8,593 bases of DNA from Candidatus Omnitrophota bacterium (GTDB lineage Bacteria > Omnitrophota > Gorgyraeia > B26-G9), in contig JAGLQQ010000189.1 in the NCBI GenBank assembly GCA_023136735.1, forward strand, positions 1 through 8,593, given 5' to 3'. Both the position numbers and the translations under genes were made by a program. Positions 5,428 through 8,593 of this stretch are shown here, piece after piece. The notes beneath the pieces were generated by a model. That model saw only the letters and a program-made list of their open reading frames with translations. It did no database searches and had not been told where the DNA came from. How positions within the stretch are numbered: position 1 is the first letter of the stretch; the number at the start of each line of letters is the position of its first letter.

Positions 5428-7152
5428 ATGCGCAGAACAAAAAAACGATTAAATGAACTATTGCTGGATTACGGCCTAATTAAAGAACAGGATGTTCTTA
5501 AGGCATTAGATATTCAGCGTCAAACCGGGGCTCAACTTGCTACGATTCTTATTGAAGAAGGATATGTAAAAGAAGAAGATATCCTAGGTTGTTTTTGCCG
5601 TTATCTAAGCCTGCCGGCTCTTTCACTTTCTAAATTCAAAGCTAATGAAGCAATTATTAAAATTATTCCTGAGCATGTAGCGCGTCATTATCGATTGGTT
5701 TGTGTCTCTCAGATTGCCAATAGGCTTACTGTCGCTATGAGCGATCCGCTTAATGTATTAGCTGTTGATGATATTAAGGCTTTGACAGGGTATGATGTTA
5801 TTCCTGTTGTTTCCCGACTTTCTGAGATTACTGAGGCTGTTGATAGATTTTACCATCATAAAGTAGAAGCTAAACCAGAATCATTATTTGATGATCTAGT
5901 TAAAGAAATCAGTGATGAGGATATTGAGGTAGTAAAGAATGTCGAGCAGGTTGATATTGGTGAGGTAATTAGGTCAAGCAGTGAGGCGCCGATAGTCAAA
6001 ATGATCGATGCTTTAATTGCGGAAGCTTTAATAAAGAGAGCTTCGGATATTCATATTGAGCCTTATGAAGAAAATATTAGGGTTCGCTATCGTATTGACG
6101 GTGCTTTACATGATGCAGCAATTTTGCCGAAGAAGATCCAGAATGCTATTTCCGCTCGTTTAAAGATAATGTCTAATTTGGATATTACACAGCGGCTTAT
6201 TCCGCAGGACGGACGTTTCAAAGTTAGATTAGGAGAGAGAGAAGTTGATTTTCGTGTTTCTGTACTGCCTATCTATCACGGAGAAAAAGTAGTTATGAGA
6301 GCTTTGGATAAGGCAAACCTAAGTATCGGACTTGAGGCTTTAGGATTTTTACCTCAGGCAATGGATGGTTTTCAATACGCAGTATCCAGGCCTTATGGAA
6401 TGATATTGGTTACAGGCCCGACAGGATCCGGAAAATCCACGACTTTATATTCGGTATTGAACAAACTTAATCAGCCGGAAAAGAACCTGATCACTATTGA
6501 GGATCCTGTTGAATATCAGGTTGAAGGTATAACTCAGGTGCAGGTTAAACCTGATATCGGATTGACTTTTTCTCAGGGGTTGAGATCAATTTTAAGGCAG
6601 AACCCTGATGTGCTTATGGTTGGTGAAATTCGTGATTTTGAGACAGCGGATATTGCAATAAAAGCAGCACTAACCGGTGCATTGCTTTTAAGTACTCTGC
6701 ATACAAATGATGCTGCAGGGGCTGTAACGCGTTTAATGGATATGGGTATTGAGCCGTTTTTGATCGCCAGCAGTGTTATTGCTGTGGGAGCGCAGAGGCT
6801 TGCCAGAAATATTTGTTCTGGATGTAAAGAACCTTATGATATTCCCCAATCTGTACTAGATAGAATGGACATAGAGCTAAAGCTTGATGCTTCTACGATT
6901 AAAGTATATAAAGGAAAAGGATGTGAAAAGTGCGGCGGCAGCGGATACCGGGGGCGTTTTGCAATTCTTGAAGTGTTGATTATAAATGATGATGTAAGAG
7001 ATATGATAATGAAAAGATGTTCCAGTGATGAGATAAAAAGATATGCGAGGAAAGAGCTGGGAATGCTTACTTTGCGCGACACTGGAATTCAGAATTTTCT
7101 AAAAGGAAGGACTACTTTGGAAGAGGTTTTGAGGGTAACATCAAAAGAGTAG
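5428..7152 (+). CDS. pilB: Type IV pilus assembly ATPase PilB/GspE family, copy 2
   Basis: Second full-length extension ATPase, 574 residues. The MshEN region (about 1-145) has motif I at 7-30, with Arg7-Leu8 kept and Gly replaced by Asn9. Motif II is at 36-59, with Gln36 in place of Arg. The N2 domain carries SDIHIEP (206-212, H209 kept) and IPQDGRFK. The RecA-like domain has Walker A GPTGSGKS (330-337, K336), Asp box E358-D359, Walker B with E400, and zinc cysteines C463, C466, C499 and C502. The His box is unusual: TGALLLSTLHT has Ala418 where His is nearly invariant, while H425 remains. RQNPD (390-394) has Asn392 where copy 1 has Asp. It aligns with copy 1 almost throughout, so both are full paralogues rather than fragments. 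A second pilus system's motor, or a specialised or regulatory subunit, are possible roles. The gap before it is repeat-rich, so its cotranscription with copy 1 is uncertain. Confidence 0.92.
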   Translation: MRRTKKRLNELLLDYGLIKEQDVLKALDIQRQTGAQLATILIEEGYVKEEDILGCFCRYLSLPALSLSKFKANEAIIKIIPEHVARHYRLVCVSQIANRLTVAMSDPLNVLAVDDIKALTGYDVIPVVSRLSEITEAVDRFYHHKVEAKPESLFDDLVKEISDEDIEVVKNVEQVDIGEVIRSSSEAPIVKMIDALIAEALIKRASDIHIEPYEENIRVRYRIDGALHDAAILPKKIQNAISARLKIMSNLDITQRLIPQDGRFKVRLGEREVDFRVSVLPIYHGEKVVMRALDKANLSIGLEALGFLPQAMDGFQYAVSRPYGMILVTGPTGSGKSTTLYSVLNKLNQPEKNLITIEDPVEYQVEGITQVQVKPDIGLTFSQGLRSILRQNPDVLMVGEIRDFETADIAIKAALTGALLLSTLHTNDAAGAVTRLMDMGIEPFLIASSVIAVGAQRLARNICSGCKEPYDIPQSVLDRMDIELKLDASTIKVYKGKGCEKCGGSGYRGRFAILEVLIINDDVRDMIMKRCSSDEIKRYARKELGMLTLRDTGIQNFLKGRTTLEEVLRVTSKE

Positions 7153-7160
7153 ATGGCGTT

Positions 7161-7183
7161 GTTGCAAAACGCATATTTGCGGT
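7161..7183 (+). other. Small stem-loop after pilB copy 2
   Basis: GCAAA (7164-7168) pairs with TTTGC (7176-7180) around a 7-base loop. Three G-T wobble pairs could lengthen the stem outward to 7161 and 7183. No T-run follows. It is weaker than the neighbouring hairpin at 7190-7216. Confidence 0.3.
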
Positions 7184-7189
7184 GCCTGT

Positions 7190-7216
7190 CCTGAACCGAA
7201 TTTATTCTGGTTTAGG
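7190..7216 (+). terminator. Stem-loop after pilB copy 2, possible terminator without a T-run
   Basis: CCTGAACC (7190-7197) pairs with GGTTTAGG (7209-7216), with one G-T wobble. GAA/TTC extends the stem across a single bulged T at 7208, giving 11 pairs and a TTTA loop. It begins 37 bases after the pilB copy 2 stop and lies upstream of the pilC promoter, the place expected for a transcript end. Because GGGTAAAT, not a T-run, follows, it is not a standard intrinsic terminator. RNA stabilisation or processing is as likely. Confidence 0.4.
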
Positions 7217-7280
7217 GGTAAATACTGACTGAGGGGTACATCTGCACATACTGCGGCATTGCCTCCTAGATAGATTTTAA

Positions 7281-7309
7281 TTTATATATATATTTTTTTA
7301 ATGTATAAT
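7281..7309 (+). promoter_or_regulatory. Sigma70-type promoter for pilC
   Basis: A perfect TATAAT (7304-7309) is preceded at 17 bases by TTTATA (7281-7286), a 4/6 match to the -35 consensus, within a very AT-rich tract. Transcription would start near 7316, giving a leader of about 50 bases before pilC. The remaining part of the gap, 7217-7280, shows only a loose direct repeat, GGGGTAAAT (7215-7223) and GGGGTACAT (7233-7241). Because TATAAT-like strings are common in AT-rich DNA, support is moderate. Confidence 0.5.
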
Positions 7310-7353
7310 AAACATAAGGTGTTGATTCTATTTAAAAATACAAAATAATCGCA

Positions 7354-7359
7354 AGGAGG
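7354..7359 (+). promoter_or_regulatory. Ribosome binding site deciding the pilC start
   Basis: AGGAGG is followed by two adjacent ATG codons at 7362 and 7365. Spacing is 2 bases to the first and 5 to the second, so 7365 is preferred. It gives the MPIFKYTAKD start typical of PilC/GspF proteins. Confidence 0.65.
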
Positions 7360-7364
7360 TAATG

Positions 7365-8570
7365 ATGCCAATTTTTAAATATACGGCAAAGGATGATGAT
7401 GGTAATACTGTAAATGATTTCATAGAAGCTAAGGATGAAACGGTAGCCCTTGATATGCTTCGGGTAAAAAACCTGATCATAATTTCAATCACTCAGCAAA
7501 AGCAGGAAAAAATTAAAACAAGAATTAGCAGAAAAAAAGTAAAGGGTGAAGAACTGGTAATTTTCTCCCGGCAGTTAGCGACGATGGTAAATGCCGGTAT
7601 TCCGCTTGTACAGAGTCTGGATATTTTAAGCGAACAGATGGAGAGTCTTACTTTCCGTCAAGTAGTAACCACGATAAGAAGTGATGTAGAAGCTGGATCA
7701 AGTTTGTCGGCTGCTTTAGAAAAGCATTCACAGATATTCACATTGCTTTATACAAATATGGTTAGGGCTGGAGAGACAAGCGGTATGCTTGATGAAATCC
7801 TTGACCGTCTTGCCGGTTATCTGGAAAAAAGCGGCAGTTTACAGCGTAAGGTAAAATCCGCTATGGTTTACCCGGCTGTTGTTTCTTTGATGGCCTTGAG
7901 TATTACATTGGTGCTGCTTTTGAAGGTTATTCCCACATTTAAAGAAATATTTTCTACTTTAGGCGGAACATTGCCTTTGCCTACTCAGATACTCATAGGA
8001 TTATCTGATACTTTAAGGAAGTATTTTTTAATTGCAGTGATAGTTATGGGGCTGATTGCTGCTGGTTTTGGAAAGTTAGTTCAGACGAAGCAGGGGCGGG
8101 CAAAATTTGATCAGCTAAAACTTAATATACCTGTTTTTGGCCCTTTGCTTCGTAAGGTTGCAGTAGCGAGATTTTCCAGAACATTATCTACATTGATTAG
8201 AAGCGGAGTACCTATTTTGGGGGCTTTGGAGATTGTTGGTAAGACTTCGGGTAATGTTATTATTGAATACGCGGTTGAAAAGGCTCGCATAGGAATTCGT
8301 GAAGGTGAAAGCATTTCAGCTCCTCTTGCAAAGAGTAAAGCTTTTCCTCCCATGGTAACAAGAATGATCTCAGTAGGAGAGGAATCCGGTGAGTTGGAGA
8401 AGATGTTAACTAAAATTGCTGATTTTTATGAAGACCAGGTAGACGCTGCGGTAAGCGGATTAACCAGCTTGATAGAACCTCTGATCATTGCTTTTTTGGG
8501 TATTGTTGTAGGATCAATTGTTGTTGCAATGTTTCTTCCGATATTTAAGCTCACTGAACTTATTGGATAA
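7365..8570 (+). CDS. pilC: Type IV pilus inner-membrane platform protein PilC (GspF family)
   Basis: Polytopic inner-membrane protein of 401 residues, standard for PilC, on which the PilB and PilT ATPases act to add or remove pilin subunits. The opening MPIFKYTAKDDDG and the first cytoplasmic domain (about 60-165), with FSRQLATMVNAGIPL, are typical of T2SSF domain 1. The second T2SSF domain (about 265-370) repeats the pattern as FSRTLSTLIRSGVPIL, with the SVGEESGELEKML helix. Likely membrane segments are near 168-188, 219-237 and 371-393. No truncation or missing segment is seen. It has its own promoter-like sequence and a strong Shine-Dalgarno, so it may be transcribed apart from the upstream motor genes. 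Only one pilC accompanies two pilB and two pilT genes, which suggests that the duplicated motors share a platform unless another pilC lies elsewhere. GspF of a type II system is the alternative, disfavoured by the pilT neighbours. Confidence 0.94.
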   Translation: MPIFKYTAKDDDGNTVNDFIEAKDETVALDMLRVKNLIIISITQQKQEKIKTRISRKKVKGEELVIFSRQLATMVNAGIPLVQSLDILSEQMESLTFRQVVTTIRSDVEAGSSLSAALEKHSQIFTLLYTNMVRAGETSGMLDEILDRLAGYLEKSGSLQRKVKSAMVYPAVVSLMALSITLVLLLKVIPTFKEIFSTLGGTLPLPTQILIGLSDTLRKYFLIAVIVMGLIAAGFGKLVQTKQGRAKFDQLKLNIPVFGPLLRKVAVARFSRTLSTLIRSGVPILGALEIVGKTSGNVIIEYAVEKARIGIREGESISAPLAKSKAFPPMVTRMISVGEESGELEKMLTKIADFYEDQVDAAVSGLTSLIEPLIIAFLGIVVGSIVVAMFLPIFKLTELIG

Positions 8571-8593
8571 TTATTGTAACTAATTTAAAATAT

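Noticed and set aside
6834..7082. Minus-strand open frame of 82 codons
   Set aside because: Antisense to the zinc-site region of pilB copy 2; its serine- and leucine-rich translation is typical of antisense frames.
7153..7280. Cyclic-di-GMP riboswitch ahead of pilC
   Set aside because: The context makes it tempting, but the conserved core of the known classes was not found by eye, and most of the stretch lies upstream of the likely transcription start.
8111..8353. Minus-strand open frame of 80 codons
   Set aside because: Antisense to the second domain of pilC, with no start signal or family resemblance.

Overview
The window is one stretch of the assembly and motor genes of a type IVa pilus, all on the + strand. 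It encodes seven proteins: two PilT-type retraction ATPases, a stand-alone receiver domain between them, a small ATPase-less MshEN-like protein, two PilB/GspE-type extension ATPases, and the PilC inner-membrane platform protein. PilT-type ATPases argue for a type IV pilus rather than a type II secretion system. No pilin, prepilin peptidase, secretin or PilMNOP gene lies in the window.

The DNA is clearly AT-rich by eye, with strong Shine-Dalgarno sites and sigma70-like promoters. Pilus motors like these occur in diderm (Gram-negative type) bacteria and in some clostridia. Duplicated pilT and pilB genes, free MshEN and receiver proteins, and short heptanucleotide repeats between genes together remind me of uncultured lineages such as Omnitrophota. 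This is an impression from gene content, not a demonstrated placement.

Layout. Bases 1-173 hold repeated TAATCTGATTTTT-like elements and a good promoter (112-140). They are followed by pilT copy 1 (174-1253), a short gap with a stem-loop, the receiver gene (1309-1716), pilT copy 2 (1721-2785) and the MshEN-like gene (2795-3403). The last three genes are separated by only 4 and 9 bases and are almost certainly cotranscribed. A 77-base gap with a perfect 7-bp hairpin leads to pilB copy 1 (3481-5193). A 234-base gap filled with degenerate 6- and 7-base tandem repeats leads to pilB copy 2 (5428-7152). A third gap, with two stem-loops and its own promoter, leads to pilC (7365-8570). The window ends 23 bases after pilC.

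How the parts would work together (inference from the families): PilB hexamers drive pilus polymerisation and PilT hexamers drive depolymerisation through PilC. MshEN domains in both PilBs and in the small protein are candidate cyclic-di-GMP sensors, and the receiver is a candidate phosphorylation switch. The locus therefore looks like a pilus motor with duplicated engines and two possible signalling inputs. The most unusual single item is the small protein at 2795-3403. It carries four copies of the MshEN 24-residue motif at an exact 29-residue period, instead of the usual two, and has no ATPase.
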